A stretch of DNA of 64,000 bases from a bacterium (lineage in GTDB: Bacteria > Chloroflexota > Dormibacteria > Aeolococcales > Bog-877), in the NCBI GenBank assembly GCA_021827985.1, contig JAKATL010000001.1, positions 120,376 to 184,375 of the forward strand, written 5' to 3'. Position numbers and translations under genes: made by a program. The notes under the pieces are model-generated. The model was given only the letters and a program-made list of their open reading frames with translations. It did no database searches and was not told the DNA's origin. Positions 20,162 to 30,399 of this stretch are shown here, piece after piece; the first letter of the stretch is position 1; every line of letters starts with the position of its first letter.

Positions 20162-20652
20162 AGGTCCACCACCACCTGGACCGAAACCAGTTCGGACCGC
20201 TCCAGCTCGATCCGCTGAGGCCTGCCGCTCCGGCGCCGAGCCTCCAGCTCCAGCAGCCGGTCCGAGATCGCAGTGAGCCGCCCCTCGATGACTGCCTCCT
20301 GGCCGGAACGCGCCACAACCACCCGGAGGCGGCGCCCAAGGCTCGCCCGCAACTCTTCCTCGGTGGCCAGTATCCGCTCAGCCCCGGGGGAGCTGACCTC
20401 CAGCGAGTAGGACTCCGGGAGCTCGGCCTCGTGCACGTCAAGCACGTCGGAGATGGCCAAGCTGGCGGCACCGCACTCGTCCACGGTGACCCCGCCGGGC
20501 CGGTCCACGGTCACCCGCAGGATCGCGCCGCGCCGCCCACTGGCCCAGGAGAGCCCGACCAGAGTCAGCCCGAGCTCCGCAACTGGTCCCTGCACCACAC
20601 TCCTGAGCCGGTCGCGGTCAATCTGGGAACCCGACGAGCCTTTCACCACCAA
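20158..20652 (-). CDS. rimP: Ribosome maturation factor RimP
   Basis: 164 residues. Typical elements are GPVAELGLTLVGLSW, ILRVTVDRPGGVTVDECGAAS and the LEVSSPGAERILATEEELRA segment. It is needed for 30S maturation. First gene of the rimP-nusA-ylxR-infB-rbfA string, about 20 bases downstream of the secDF stop on the same strand. Confidence 0.93.
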   Translation of the reverse strand: MVVKGSSGSQIDRDRLRSVVQGPVAELGLTLVGLSWASGRRGAILRVTVDRPGGVTVDECGAASLAISDVLDVHEAELPESYSLEVSSPGAERILATEEELRASLGRRLRVVVARSGQEAVIEGRLTAISDRLLELEARRRSGRPQRIELERSELVSVQVVVDL

Positions 20653-20670
20653 CCCACGGGGGGCCGGCCC

Positions 20671-23238
20671 TCAGCGCCGGGTGGCGGGGATCGCCACTAC
20701 CCGGGACCCGCCGCCTCGTCGCACTACCGCCTGGCGGTCGAGCTGCCGCCAGGCGGTGAGCAGGGTGGCGGCGTTGAAGATCGAGGAGTAGGTTCCCGAG
20801 AAGATGCCGATAAGCAGGGCGAGAACAAATCCCTGCACCGAGGCCCCTCCCAGGAGCACCAGGGTGAGCAGCACGAAGAGAACCGTGAGCGAGGTGTTCA
20901 GGGAGCGGGACATGGTCTGCGCGATCGAGAGGTTGACCACCTGGTCGAAGGTCATCCTCGGCCCCTGGACCCTGAGGTTCTCCCGGATCCGGTCAAACAC
21001 CACGATGGTGTCGTGGACTGAGAAACCGACCACGGTGAGCACCGCGCTGACGAAGAGGGCATCGACCGAGCCCAGTTGGCTGAAGTGCCCCAGGATGGCC
21101 CACAACCCGACCAGCACGAAGACGTCGTGCAGCAGGGCCGCCATGGCACAGAGGGCGAAGCGGCGGGCGCTGATCATGGTCTGGGAGAAGCGGAAGCCCA
21201 GGTAGACCGAGATGAGGGCGGCCGCCACGACCACCAGCAGCACCGAGCTGACCACCAGGCTGCTGGCTATGGTGGGGCCAACCGTGCTCTCACTGAGGTT
21301 GAGCGACCCCGTGTGGTCCTTGGTGATCCCGAAGTGCTGGTCGAGAGCCTGGTTGATCCTCGTGAGCTCGCTGGCTGCGATCGGCTGGGTGGTGATCGAG
21401 TAGTAGTGGTTCGACTCGGCCAGCACCTGAGCGTGGCTGGGCCGGTAGGTGTCGGTCACCACCTTCTGGACGGCTGCCGCAGTGGTCGGCTGGTGCAGCT
21501 GCACGCTGATGGAGTCGCCCCCGGTGAAGTCGATACCGAGGTTGAAGCCGGCGAACAGGATGGTGATGATCCCGGGCACGATCACGATCAGGGAGGCCGC
21601 GAAGTACCAGTTCCGGTGGGTGACGACGTCGAAGCGGCTCCCTGAGCTAAAAGTGGCCTTGAGGCGGTCGGTCGGCACGATCCGGGTGTAGAGGGTGGGA
21701 CGGCGAGCGAAGGCGAACCAGCGCTGGACGTAGTGCAGCAGCGAGTGGGTGATCACGATGGCCGAGAACATGCTCACGGCCACCCCGATGAAGAGGGTGA
21801 GGGCGAAACCCTGCACGTCCGCGGCCCCGAAGAAGTACAGGACGGTGCAGGTGATCATGGTGGCGATGTTGGAGTCCCGGATCGCCGGCCAGGCCCGGCG
21901 GAAACCGTACTCGACCGCCAGCTCCAGGGGCCTCCCCTGGCGCAGTTCCTCCTTGGTTCTCTCGAATATCAGCACGTTGGCATCCACGGCCATGCCCACG
22001 CTGAGGATGAAGCCGGCTAGCCCTGGCAGGGTGATGACCACCGGTATGAGTTCATAGACAGCCAGGACGATCAGGGCGTAGCAGACCAGGGCCACGCTGG
22101 CCAGGAAGCCAGGGAAGCGGTAGTAGGCGATCATGAAGATGATCACCAGGGCCAGCCCCAAGGCCCCCGCCCGAAGGCTCTGAGCGACCGACTGCCGGCC
22201 CAGGGTCGCCGACACCGTCGTCGACTGCAGGACCCCGATCTGGGCCGGTAGCGCCCCGGCGTTGATGTTGTTGACCAGCGCCTGAGCCGAGTTGAAGGTG
22301 AAGTTCCCGGTGATCTCAGTCTGGTTGCTGCTCGGCCCCTCGACGCAGGGCGCGGTCAGAACCTCGTTGTCCAGGAAGATCGCCACCTGCGCAGAAGGGG
22401 GTGGCGGGGTCGAACATGAGCCGCCCGTCCCAGTGGTGCTGCAGAGCGGGTTGTTGGCACAGGCCTTGGTGGTGACCTGGCTCCAGACCGACGCCCCCTG
22501 GCTGTCGAAGGTGATGTCCACGGCATAGCCGCCACCAGGATTCTGCCCCACCGCCGCCGAGGCCACCGCCGAGGCGGGGAGGTTCTTGATGATCTTCCAG
22601 TGGTAGGCGGCTCCGGTCGCCGACACCGGGTAGTCCGTGGTGCTGTTGAACTGGCAGGTGGGCTTGGCACGCCCCGGGGGGAAGCAGGAGCTGGGCACCA
22701 GCTGGTCCTGGTCGATGCAGGTCTGGGTGGTGCAGGTGCCGGGTTGACCGTTGACGGTGGGCTTGCCCGCCACCGCCACGGCAAAGTGCAGCTGGGCGGT
22801 GGAACCCAGGGTCTTGAGGGCCTGGCCGATGCCCACCCCTGGGAGCTGGACCAGGATCTGATTGCTCCCCTGGGCCTGAACCTGGGTGTCAGCTACCCCG
22901 AGCGAGTTAACCCGCCGCTGGATGATGGTGAGGCTGGCGGACTGCGCCTCGGCCAGGGTCTTCCCCTTGGGGAGGCCGGTGCGGCAGCCGATCCCCGGTG
23001 GGTTGTTGGGCCCCAAGCAGATGGCGAGGGTCAGTGACGTGCCTCCCTGCAGGTCCAGACCCTTGTGGATATAGGGCTGGGCCCCCAGCAAGGCCAGGTG
23101 CTGGTTCGCTGGGTAGGAGGCCGTGGGCGGCTTGTGGCGCACGAGCACGTTGTAGATCTGCGGGTAGGCGTCCACCACAATGGCGCCCACGACCAGCACG
23201 AAGACGAGGCCCAGCCACCACCTGTTGATCCGGATCAA
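20671..23238 (-). CDS. secDF: SecD-SecF fusion, protein-export membrane protein
   Basis: 855 residues combining both Sec accessory subunits in one chain. The SecD half has an N-terminal membrane helix (9-28), GLDLQGGTSLTLAI near 60, a large extracytoplasmic P1 region with many Cys, and five membrane helices after about 365. The SecF half begins near 530 with a helix and GFNLGIDFTGGDSISVQL, then five further helices. SecDF uses the proton gradient to pull exported proteins through SecYEG. Fusion into one gene occurs in several Gram-positive and Terrabacteria lineages. Its distance from ruvB (about 100 bases) suggests a separate or weakly linked unit. Confidence 0.95.
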   Translation of the reverse strand: MIRINRWWLGLVFVLVVGAIVVDAYPQIYNVLVRHKPPTASYPANQHLALLGAQPYIHKGLDLQGGTSLTLAICLGPNNPPGIGCRTGLPKGKTLAEAQSASLTIIQRRVNSLGVADTQVQAQGSNQILVQLPGVGIGQALKTLGSTAQLHFAVAVAGKPTVNGQPGTCTTQTCIDQDQLVPSSCFPPGRAKPTCQFNSTTDYPVSATGAAYHWKIIKNLPASAVASAAVGQNPGGGYAVDITFDSQGASVWSQVTTKACANNPLCSTTGTGGSCSTPPPPSAQVAIFLDNEVLTAPCVEGPSSNQTEITGNFTFNSAQALVNNINAGALPAQIGVLQSTTVSATLGRQSVAQSLRAGALGLALVIIFMIAYYRFPGFLASVALVCYALIVLAVYELIPVVITLPGLAGFILSVGMAVDANVLIFERTKEELRQGRPLELAVEYGFRRAWPAIRDSNIATMITCTVLYFFGAADVQGFALTLFIGVAVSMFSAIVITHSLLHYVQRWFAFARRPTLYTRIVPTDRLKATFSSGSRFDVVTHRNWYFAASLIVIVPGIITILFAGFNLGIDFTGGDSISVQLHQPTTAAAVQKVVTDTYRPSHAQVLAESNHYYSITTQPIAASELTRINQALDQHFGITKDHTGSLNLSESTVGPTIASSLVVSSVLLVVVAAALISVYLGFRFSQTMISARRFALCAMAALLHDVFVLVGLWAILGHFSQLGSVDALFVSAVLTVVGFSVHDTIVVFDRIRENLRVQGPRMTFDQVVNLSIAQTMSRSLNTSLTVLFVLLTLVLLGGASVQGFVLALLIGIFSGTYSSIFNAATLLTAWRQLDRQAVVRRGGGSRVVAIPATRR

Positions 23239-23337
23239 CTGTTCTGAGCCCGCCGTAGGGAGTTGCTGGTCATCGCGAGTTCTAGATTCTAGCCGTCCGG
23301 GCTCGCCACTCCCGCTCGGGCCACGGCCGCCTGGCCC

Positions 23338-24387
23338 TCAGTCCCCGGGGAAGAGCGGGGGCTCCGGCGGCGGAGCGACCAGATGTGGAGGTGGCGCCAT
23401 CCCCAGATGGCGGTACGCGCCAGCCGTGGCCATCCGGCCGCGGGGGGTCCGCTGCAGCAGGCCCAGCTGTAGGAGGTAGGGCTCCACCACTTCCTCCAAA
23501 GTGTGCGGCTCTTCGGAGAGAGCAGCCCCCAGGGTGCCGAGCCCCACGGGCCCGCCACCGAAGCTCATGCAGATGAGCCGCAGGAGTCGTCGGTCCGAGT
23601 CCTGAAGCCCGAGGGAGTCGACCTCCAAGAGCGCGAGTGCCGACTCCGTGGCCGCCTTCGTGACCGCGCCGCCGCTCCGCACCAGGGCGAAATCGCGCAC
23701 CCGGCGCAGCAGCCGGTTGGCGATCCTTGGAGTTCCCCGGGACCGGGCAGCGATCAGGGCCAGGGCCTCCGGGTCGGCCTCCAACTGGAGGAGGCGCGCG
23801 GAGCGTGAAACGATGGCCAGGAGCTGCTCTGGAGTGTAGAAGTCAAGCCGGAAGGTCGCGCCGAAGCGGTCCCGGAGGGGTGCCGACAGCATCCCCTCAC
23901 GAGTGGTGGCCCCGACAACCGTGAAGCGCTGCAGCGCCAGGCGCAGCGTCTGAGCCCCAGCCCCCTTGCCCGAAACGAAGTCGAAAGCGAACTCCTCCAT
24001 GGCCGGGTAGAGGCTTTCCTCCACCACCCGCTGGAGCCGGTGGACCTCATCGACGAAGAGGATGTCACGCTCTCCAAGGCTGGTTAACAGGCTCGCCAAG
24101 GCGCCCTGATGCTCCAGGGCCGGCCCGCTGGTGACCCTGAGGTTCACCCCCATCTCGAGGGCCACGATGTTGGCCAGGGTCGTCTTCCCCAGCCCCGGCG
24201 GTCCGCAGAGCAATAGGTGCTCCACCGACTCCCCACGCATGCGAGCAGCCTCCAGGAGGATGGCCAGCTGGTCCTTGACCTGCTCCTGGCCCACGAACTC
24301 GGAGAGTCGCTGCGGCCGCAGCTGGCGGTCGAGCTCCGGCTCGTCGGGACCGACCTGCGGCTCGTAGATTCCGTCCGCTTCGCTCAC
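23338..24387 (-). CDS. ruvB: Holliday junction helicase RuvB
   Basis: 349 residues. Walker [19 protein letters not shown], Walker [17 protein letters not shown], sensor [18 protein letters not shown] and a C-terminal winged helix. Motor of the RuvAB branch-migration complex. The GTG start overlaps the ruvA stop. Forms ruvC-ruvA-ruvB behind yebC, all minus strand. Confidence 0.97.
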   Translation of the reverse strand: MSEADGIYEPQVGPDEPELDRQLRPQRLSEFVGQEQVKDQLAILLEAARMRGESVEHLLLCGPPGLGKTTLANIVALEMGVNLRVTSGPALEHQGALASLLTSLGERDILFVDEVHRLQRVVEESLYPAMEEFAFDFVSGKGAGAQTLRLALQRFTVVGATTREGMLSAPLRDRFGATFRLDFYTPEQLLAIVSRSARLLQLEADPEALALIAARSRGTPRIANRLLRRVRDFALVRSGGAVTKAATESALALLEVDSLGLQDSDRRLLRLICMSFGGGPVGLGTLGAALSEEPHTLEEVVEPYLLQLGLLQRTPRGRMATAGAYRHLGMAPPPHLVAPPPEPPLFPGD

Positions 24388-25001
24388 CGGCGCACTTCCC
24401 TAGGGCCTAGGCGCTGCAAGGCGTCCCTCACCAGGTCTTCGACGGTGTGTGCCGACTCAGCCGGTGCGGCGGCCAGGGCCGTCCGGACCGCCTCCCGCGC
24501 TTGCGGGGCCGAGAAGCCCAGCTGGACCAACGCGTCGACCGCGCGCTCCGTGGGAGCCCCGCCGGCCGTCGACCTCCCGGGAGGCGGGACGATCCCCATC
24601 TGGTCGACGGTCCCCTTCAGCTCCAGCACTATCCGCCTCGCGGTCTTGACCCCGATCCCGGGGACCGCGGCCAGCACACCGTGGTCCTCGGCGGAGATCG
24701 CCTCGGCGAGAATCCTCCACTCGGTGCGCGAGAGGATGGCGAGCGCGGCCTTGGGGCCGATGCGCTCCACCCCCAACAGGTGGCGAAAGAACACCAGCTC
24801 CTGGGGGTCGAGGAAGCCGTATAGGGAGATGGCGTCATCCCGGACCACGGTGTGGACGTCGAGCCTGACATCACCCACCGCGGCACGCAGCTGGGCAGCC
24901 GTCCGCTGATGGACAAACACCAGGTAGCCGACACCGGCTACTTCGATCACCGCAGACTCCTCCTCGACTCGGCCTACCGAGCCCCGGAGCGAGGCGATCA
25001 A
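24384..25001 (-). CDS. ruvA: Holliday junction-binding protein RuvA
   Basis: 205 residues: OB-fold start [20 protein letters not shown], helix-hairpin-helix motifs ([17 protein letters not shown] and [19 protein letters not shown]) and domain III at the C-terminus. TTG start overlapping the ruvC stop. It tetramerises on four-way junctions and loads RuvB. Confidence 0.96.
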   Translation of the reverse strand: MIASLRGSVGRVEEESAVIEVAGVGYLVFVHQRTAAQLRAAVGDVRLDVHTVVRDDAISLYGFLDPQELVFFRHLLGVERIGPKAALAILSRTEWRILAEAISAEDHGVLAAVPGIGVKTARRIVLELKGTVDQMGIVPPPGRSTAGGAPTERAVDALVQLGFSAPQAREAVRTALAAAPAESAHTVEDLVRDALQRLGPREVRR

Positions 25002-25498
25002 GCCCGGCTCGCGGCGAGCGCCAGGCGAAGCCCGCTGGCGTGCTGGTGGCAGATCCCCACGGCGCAGGCATCGGTGACATCGTCCGGTGAGCTCGGCACC
25101 TTGGCCCCGAGAATCAGCTGGACCATACGGGCCACCTGGCGCTTGTCCGCCGAGCCGGACCCGGTGACCGCCCGCTTCACCTCGCCCGGGGTGTACTCGG
25201 CGACGGGTAGCCCGCGGCGCGCGACGGCGCAGAGCAGGACGCCCCGGGCCTGGCTGACCGCCATCGCCGTGGAGACGTTCCGCTGGAAGAACAGCCTCTC
25301 GACCGCCACCACCTCGGCACCGGCCATCGCCACCAACTCCTCCGCCTGTTGGAACAGCGCCAGCAGACGCTGCGGCTCGCCCTGCTCCGCCTCGGTGGTG
25401 AGGCAGCCGGACCCTCGCAGCCGCAGCCGCCCTCCCCTACCATCCACCAGCGCCCAGCCGGTCAGGGCCAGGCCAGGGTCAAGCCCCAGAACGAGCAA
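24998..25498 (-). CDS. ruvC: Holliday junction resolvase RuvC
   Basis: 166 residues from a TTG. Acidic active-site residues are visible: D7 in LGLDPGLALTGWA, the glutamate in VVAVERLFFQRN and aspartates in SPDDVTDACAVGI. It cuts Holliday junctions symmetrically. Overlaps ruvA; about 25 bases downstream of yebC. Confidence 0.96.
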   Translation of the reverse strand: MLVLGLDPGLALTGWALVDGRGGRLRLRGSGCLTTEAEQGEPQRLLALFQQAEELVAMAGAEVVAVERLFFQRNVSTAMAVSQARGVLLCAVARRGLPVAEYTPGEVKRAVTGSGSADKRQVARMVQLILGAKVPSSPDDVTDACAVGICHQHASGLRLALAASRA

Positions 25499-25524
25499 CT
25501 TCCCGCCTCCGAGCGCCCGGCAGG

Positions 25525-26268
25525 TCAGACCTCGGCCAGGACGTCGTCAGGAAGGATGGCGTTGCAGTGGACCTCGCGGACGTCGTCGTGCTCCTCCAGC
25601 GCCTCCAGCAGCCTGACCACCGCTGCGGCATGTTTGGCCTCCACCTCGATGGGGTTGGTGGCCTGCATCGTCACCTCGGCCCGCTCCACCACCCGCCCGG
25701 CGTCCAGCAAGGCCTGGCGGAGGTCCTCCAGCCGCTCGGGGGCCACGTAGACCTCCACCAGGTCCCCCTCCACCTGGACGTCATCAGCCCCCAGTTCGAT
25801 CGCCTCCAGCGCCAGCTGCTCGGGGTCCTGGCCCTTGGGTTCGACCACTATCAGCCCGGTGCGGTTGAACATCCAGGCCACGGAATTGGTCTCGCCGAGG
25901 CTCCCCCCGGAGCGGGTGAACAGGTTGCGCAGCCCGGCCACCGTCCGGTTGCGGTTGTCGGTCAGGGCGTCGACCAGGATCGCGACCCCGCCGGGGCCGT
26001 AGCCTTCGTAGCGGATCTCCTCGATGGCCGCCCCCTGGAGTTCACCGGTGCCGCGCTTGATGGCCCGCTCGATGTTGTCGGCGGGCATGTTGACCTCCCG
26101 GGCCTTCTGGATGGCCAGGCGCAGGCGGAAGTTCCCGGCTGGGTCACCACCCCCTTCCCGAGCGGCCACTGTGATCTCGCTGGCCACCTTGGTGAAGGTC
26201 TGCCCTTTCCGGGCGTCGACCACCGCCTTCTTGTGCTTGATCCCCGCCCACTTGGAGTGCCCTGACAC
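25525..26268 (-). CDS. yebC: YebC/PmpR family protein (TACO1-like)
   Basis: 247 residues, starting MSGHSKWAGIKHKKAVVDAR, with the family's RLAIQKAREVNMPADNIERA and GYGPGGVAILVDALTDNRNRT. YebC family members act as regulators of transcription or, in recent work, in translation of proline-rich stretches. The gene conventionally precedes ruvC, as here. Confidence 0.95.
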   Translation of the reverse strand: MSGHSKWAGIKHKKAVVDARKGQTFTKVASEITVAAREGGGDPAGNFRLRLAIQKAREVNMPADNIERAIKRGTGELQGAAIEEIRYEGYGPGGVAILVDALTDNRNRTVAGLRNLFTRSGGSLGETNSVAWMFNRTGLIVVEPKGQDPEQLALEAIELGADDVQVEGDLVEVYVAPERLEDLRQALLDAGRVVERAEVTMQATNPIEVEAKHAAAVVRLLEALEEHDDVREVHCNAILPDDVLAEV

Positions 26269-26369
26269 CGCCTACCTCCGTCGCCTGCCCCGCCCGGGGT
26301 GGCTGGCGCGAACATGCATTCCCTGAAGTGTACCGCTGCCTCCAAGCCTAGCAGTCCGCGGAGCAGACT

Positions 26370-27590
26370 TCAGGGCCGGCCCACCTCGGGCAGAACGAGC
26401 CTCACGACTCGCCTCGGACCCACCCGAAGGATGGTTCCTGAGGGGAACTCCACGGGCTCCGGAGCCGCGGGGAGCCGGTGGTCTCCCAGCCTCACCGCAC
26501 CCTGGCTGAGGAGCCGCAACCCCGCGCTGCGAGAACTCGCCATTCCTGCCCGGACCAGGAGGTCCCGGGGGTCCACGGGGCCAGGTGGTACCAGCACCTC
26601 GACGATCTCCGAGGGCAGCTCCTTGAAACGGAAGCGCCTCAGAAACTCCTGGGCCGCCTGCTCAGCGGCCTCCTCACCGTGGAACTCGGCCACCACCCGT
26701 CTCGCCATCAGCTCCTTCAGGTCGCGGGGAAGGACCGTACCCGTGTCCAGCTTCCGGGCCAGCTCCCGGGACTCAACCAGGGGAGTTGAGGTCGCCAGCT
26801 CCAGGTAGGGAACGATCTCGGCGTCGGGGATCGACATCAGGCGACCAAACTGGTCGTCCGCGGGATCGGCCACACCCACGGCGTTGCCCAGTGACTTGCT
26901 CATCTTGCGCTGGCCGTCAATGCCCACCAGGAGGGGCACGGTGACCACATCCTGAGGGGCCATCCCGTAGGCCAGCTGCACCTCCCGACCCCGCAGGAGG
27001 TTGAAGAGCTGGTCAGTCCCTCCCAACTCCACGTCGGCCGCCACCGCCACCGAGTCGTACCCCTGGAGCAGGGGGTAAAGCAACTCGTGGAGTCCGATCG
27101 GCCGCTCCTCTGCCATCCGCTGGCCGAAGTCCGATCGCTGCAGGAGCTGGGCCACAGTGGCGGTACCTGCCAGGCGCAGGACGTCTGCGAGACCGAACTG
27201 GCCGAACCACTCACTCTGCCAGCGCACCTCCGCTCCCACCTGGTCCACCACCGTGAAGAGCTGCTCCAGGTAGGTCCTGGCGTTGGCCGCCACCTCCTCC
27301 GCAGTGAGCTGGGGGCGGGTGGCGGAGCGCCCGGTCGGGTCGCCGATGCGGGCAGTGACGTCCCCGATGATCAGGACCGGGGTGTGGCCCAGAGCCTGCC
27401 AGCGCCTCAAGAGGCGCATGGGTACTGTGTGGCCCAGATGGATGTCCGGGGCACTGGGGTCGATGCCGAACTTGATCCTGAGGTGGTCGCCCCGCTCCAC
27501 CCTTTCCCGGAGGTGGGCGGCGTCCACGCAGTCGACCACCCCCTGGAGAAGGGCATCCCACTTTTCAGCGAAGGGATCGGTGGCGTCCAT
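26370..27590 (-). CDS. tyrS: Tyrosyl-tRNA synthetase
   Basis: 406 residues. Class I signatures HLGHT (in PDIHLGHTVPMRLL) near residue 52 and KMSKS (in GQRKMSKSLGNAV) near 230, with a C-terminal S4 RNA-binding domain (LLVRAGMASSRSAGLRLLSQ). The product charges the tRNA-Tyr encoded at 9.3 kb. It is divergent from the metallo-beta-lactamase/rhodanese gene across about 140 bases. Confidence 0.96.
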   Translation of the reverse strand: MDATDPFAEKWDALLQGVVDCVDAAHLRERVERGDHLRIKFGIDPSAPDIHLGHTVPMRLLRRWQALGHTPVLIIGDVTARIGDPTGRSATRPQLTAEEVAANARTYLEQLFTVVDQVGAEVRWQSEWFGQFGLADVLRLAGTATVAQLLQRSDFGQRMAEERPIGLHELLYPLLQGYDSVAVAADVELGGTDQLFNLLRGREVQLAYGMAPQDVVTVPLLVGIDGQRKMSKSLGNAVGVADPADDQFGRLMSIPDAEIVPYLELATSTPLVESRELARKLDTGTVLPRDLKELMARRVVAEFHGEEAAEQAAQEFLRRFRFKELPSEIVEVLVPPGPVDPRDLLVRAGMASSRSAGLRLLSQGAVRLGDHRLPAAPEPVEFPSGTILRVGPRRVVRLVLPEVGRP

Positions 27591-27733
27591 GCGGGGAACG
27601 TTACCGAACCGGCCACCAGTCCAGCCTTACCTCTCAGGACGCCATCAACTCGGTGCCCCCCGGGCGTCGGTAAACTCGCGCCAAGACGGCGCGAGACGGC
27701 CCGGCCCCGGACGGTTCTGGGTGGAGGTCTGGC

Positions 27734-29104
27734 GTGCAAATAGAGGTCCTGGAGACGCCTGAACTGGGCGACCGCAGCTACGTGGTTGCGGACGGCCTGG
27801 AGGCGGCGGTGATAGACCCCCAGCGCGACCTGCACCGGTTCGTGGATCTCATCGAGCGTAGGGGCTGGCGGGTTCGGCTGGTCCTCGAGACCCACCTGCA
27901 CAATGACTACGTCACCGGCGGGCTGGAACTGTCTCGGCGGACCGGGGCAACCTATGTCGTGGCCGGAGGGGAAGAGGCCACCTTCGACTGCTGCCCGGCA
28001 CGCGAGCAGGACTCGTGGGAGCTGGGGCAGGCCCGGATCGAGGCCCTGGCCAGTCCGGGGCACACCCCCGGGCACTGCGCCTACTTGCTGCGAGGACCGG
28101 GGCCCGAGGATCTCGCGGTCTTCTCCGGGGGATCGATGCTCTTCGGTACGGTTGGCCGGACTGACCTGGTGGCACCGGACCGCACCGATGAGCTGAGCCG
28201 GCTCCAGCACCGCTCGGTGCGGCGCCTGGCCTTCGAGCTCCCAGAGTCCGTGGAGGTCCACCCCACCCACGGTTTCGGAAGCTTCTGTGCCTCATCACCC
28301 GGCAGCGGTGGCCAGCGCAGTTGGGTCGGAGAGGAGCGGCGGACCAACCTGGCCTGCCGCATCGAGGACGAGGAGGAGTTCGTCCGCACACTCCGGGCCG
28401 GACTCGGCGCCTACCCGAGCTACTACGCGCACATGGGACTCCTCAACCGGGCTGGCCCGGCCGCCCTGGACCTCACCCCACCACCCCGGGTGACCCCGCA
28501 GGACGTTCCCTTCCGGCTCAGCGCTGGCGAGTGGGTCGTGGATCTTCGGCCACGCCGCCAATACGCCCGCGCACACCTCCCCGGTACCGTAGGGGTGGAG
28601 CACGACCCCAGCTACTTCACCACCTATCTGGGTTGGGTCATCCCATGGGGCACCCCCATCACCCTGGCGGCGAGCTCGGAGGCAGAACTGGCCGGGGCCC
28701 AGCGGGACCTCGCCCGCATCGGGATCGACCGCCCCGCGGCCACGGTCCTCCTTCCGGCAGAGCTTGGCGACGACGCTCGCGGATTCCCGGTGGTCGGGTG
28801 GGAGGAGCTGGCTGCCGAGCTGAATTCGCCCCGCCCGCCCGCCGTCCTCGACGTCCGCTCCGAGGAGGAATGGCGGTCCGGGCACCTGCCCGGGGCCACC
28901 TCGGTCCCCCTGGGGGAGCTGCTCCCGCGTCTCGGCGACCTCCCCAGGGTGCCCACCTGGGTGCACTGTCAGGCCGGATACCGCGCCAGCGTTGCCGCCA
29001 GCTTGCTCAATCGAGTGGGCGTGCCAGTGGTGCTGGTCGACGATGACTTCGGGCGGGCACCCGCTTCGGGACTCCCCGTGGTGGTGGAAACCCAGAGGGG
29101 TTGA
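27734..29104 (+). CDS. Metallo-beta-lactamase-rhodanese fusion (persulfide dioxygenase-like)
   Basis: 456 residues from a GTG. The N-terminal MBL domain (about 1-240) has ETHLHNDYVTGG, SPGHTPGHCAYLL and FSGGSMLFGTVGRTDL, the pattern of ETHE1/persulfide-dioxygenase-like proteins, although the usual HxHxDH reads HLHNDY. Two rhodanese domains follow. The first (about 255-345) has no cysteine in the active-site loop. The second (about 360-456) has the catalytic cysteine in VHCQAGYRAS. Such fusions handle glutathione or protein persulfides and sulfane sulfur. This could feed the sulfur island 10 kb downstream, but no operon link is seen. Confidence 0.85.
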   Translation: MQIEVLETPELGDRSYVVADGLEAAVIDPQRDLHRFVDLIERRGWRVRLVLETHLHNDYVTGGLELSRRTGATYVVAGGEEATFDCCPAREQDSWELGQARIEALASPGHTPGHCAYLLRGPGPEDLAVFSGGSMLFGTVGRTDLVAPDRTDELSRLQHRSVRRLAFELPESVEVHPTHGFGSFCASSPGSGGQRSWVGEERRTNLACRIEDEEEFVRTLRAGLGAYPSYYAHMGLLNRAGPAALDLTPPPRVTPQDVPFRLSAGEWVVDLRPRRQYARAHLPGTVGVEHDPSYFTTYLGWVIPWGTPITLAASSEAELAGAQRDLARIGIDRPAATVLLPAELGDDARGFPVVGWEELAAELNSPRPPAVLDVRSEEEWRSGHLPGATSVPLGELLPRLGDLPRVPTWVHCQAGYRASVAASLLNRVGVPVVLVDDDFGRAPASGLPVVVETQRG

Positions 29105-29120
29105 CCCCCGCGGGCCGAAG

Positions 29121-30092
29121 CTAACTGGCGCCGGGATACGGCGCCATGGCCTGGAGCAACTCCACGGTTCTCACGGCGCCGTGATAGAGCGCCACGTGAT
29201 AGAGGTCGCTGCCCACGACCCAGCTGGCGGAGCTGTGCAGCCCGTCGGCAGCGATGTCGCAGCGGAAGAGGCCGATGCCTGATGGCAGCGGGTTGGCCTC
29301 GAAATGGGTGGCCACAGAGCGTGCCACCTCCAGCCAGGGCGGGCTAGCGTCCCCCGGCTGGCCCCCCCTCATGTCCCCGTACAAGTCGAACTGCCAGCCC
29401 CGGTCCTGCCACACGGCAGCACAGCCGCTCGGGCTGGCGGGCGAGTAGAAGAGGGTGGCGGTGAGCCCGGGGTCAATCGGCACCGAACGGCTGTCAGCGC
29501 ACCCCTGGGCTGGGGACCATCCAGCCATAAAGGAGGTGCGAGCCGCTGCCTGGCTGGGATAGGCCGAGGCCCCAAAGTTCCCGTAGATCGAGGCCATCGC
29601 TCCACAAGCACCGCTACCCACCGACGGCGAGTTGAGGGGCTGCGGTTGGGGACAGACGAAGAGTTGGGCAAGATACATGCTCTCGCCGGCCCGGACCTCA
29701 GCCGAATTCGGGGGCTGGGGCAGTGCGGGCAGAGCGGCAGGAGCCCAAACCGGGACTGCGGTTCTCCGCTGGGCGTACGACATGATCTCGACCACAAGAC
29801 TGGGCCAGTTGCGCTCCTCAGAGGAGGAGAGGCTGGGAGATGGCTGGGGCGAGGATCCTGCAGCGGCCGGTGCAGTCTGAGTTGGGCAGGTACCCGGTCC
29901 TACCCCCGCACCGGTGGCCGGAGCGCAGCCGGAGCCGCCCTGGGCGGGACCTGGCTTTCCCAGGTGAGCGGACGAGGCGCAGCCGGCCAGAGCCAGCGCA
30001 GCAGCAAGGATGAGCGGGGTCAGCCGGGCCGTCCGGGGACCCGTCTCCCACCTCCGGCAACCAGCCACCGTTCCCCTGAATCCCAACCGCAT
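29121..30092 (-). CDS. Putative secreted lipoprotein, function unknown
   Basis: About 323 residues from the ATG at 30092. Basic residues and a hydrophobic stretch end in LALAGCASS, a lipobox. A Pro/Ser/Gly-rich linker leads into a Cys-containing globular domain (CGAMASIYGNFG, CADSRSVPIDPG, GCAAVWQDRGWQFDLYGD, LFRCDIAADGL) in which pairs of cysteines may form disulfides outside the cell. I do not recognise the family. It converges on the MBL-rhodanese gene and diverges from the small RNA gene. Confidence 0.65.
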   Translation of the reverse strand: MRLGFRGTVAGCRRWETGPRTARLTPLILAAALALAGCASSAHLGKPGPAQGGSGCAPATGAGVGPGTCPTQTAPAAAGSSPQPSPSLSSSEERNWPSLVVEIMSYAQRRTAVPVWAPAALPALPQPPNSAEVRAGESMYLAQLFVCPQPQPLNSPSVGSGACGAMASIYGNFGASAYPSQAAARTSFMAGWSPAQGCADSRSVPIDPGLTATLFYSPASPSGCAAVWQDRGWQFDLYGDMRGGQPGDASPPWLEVARSVATHFEANPLPSGIGLFRCDIAADGLHSSASWVVGSDLYHVALYHGAVRTVELLQAMAPYPGAS

Positions 30093-30366
30093 CCGTACCG
30101 ACACGGGCAACGCGGAAACTCGCCCGGGGGTTTCGCCAGCGCCCGCTCGCGCGGGCGGGCGGTTTCCCAAGAGACGGCAGAAGTTGCGCCTGGAGATCGG
30201 GCCAGGAGGGATGGAACCGTCCGCCGGCCCTAGGGGCCGAGGGCCCCCGCGGCCGGTCACAGCCCGGGGCGGTCCACTCCCGGTGACGGCCTGAACTCAG
30301 TCCGCCTTGCCGGATAGGAGCGCCCACGCCAGCGGGAGGGGCTGACCCACGGTGCCCCGCTCCCCC

Positions 30367-30394
30367 TTGACAGCCGCGCATGACGTGCTATGTT
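30367..30394 (+). promoter_or_regulatory. Sigma-70-type promoter of the small RNA gene
   Basis: TTGACA at 30367-30372, a 16-base spacer, then TATGTT at 30389-30394. Expected start of transcription is about 30400. It is the best consensus promoter I see in this intergenic region and faces the terminator at 30608. Confidence 0.65.
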
Positions 30395-30399
30395 GGAGT

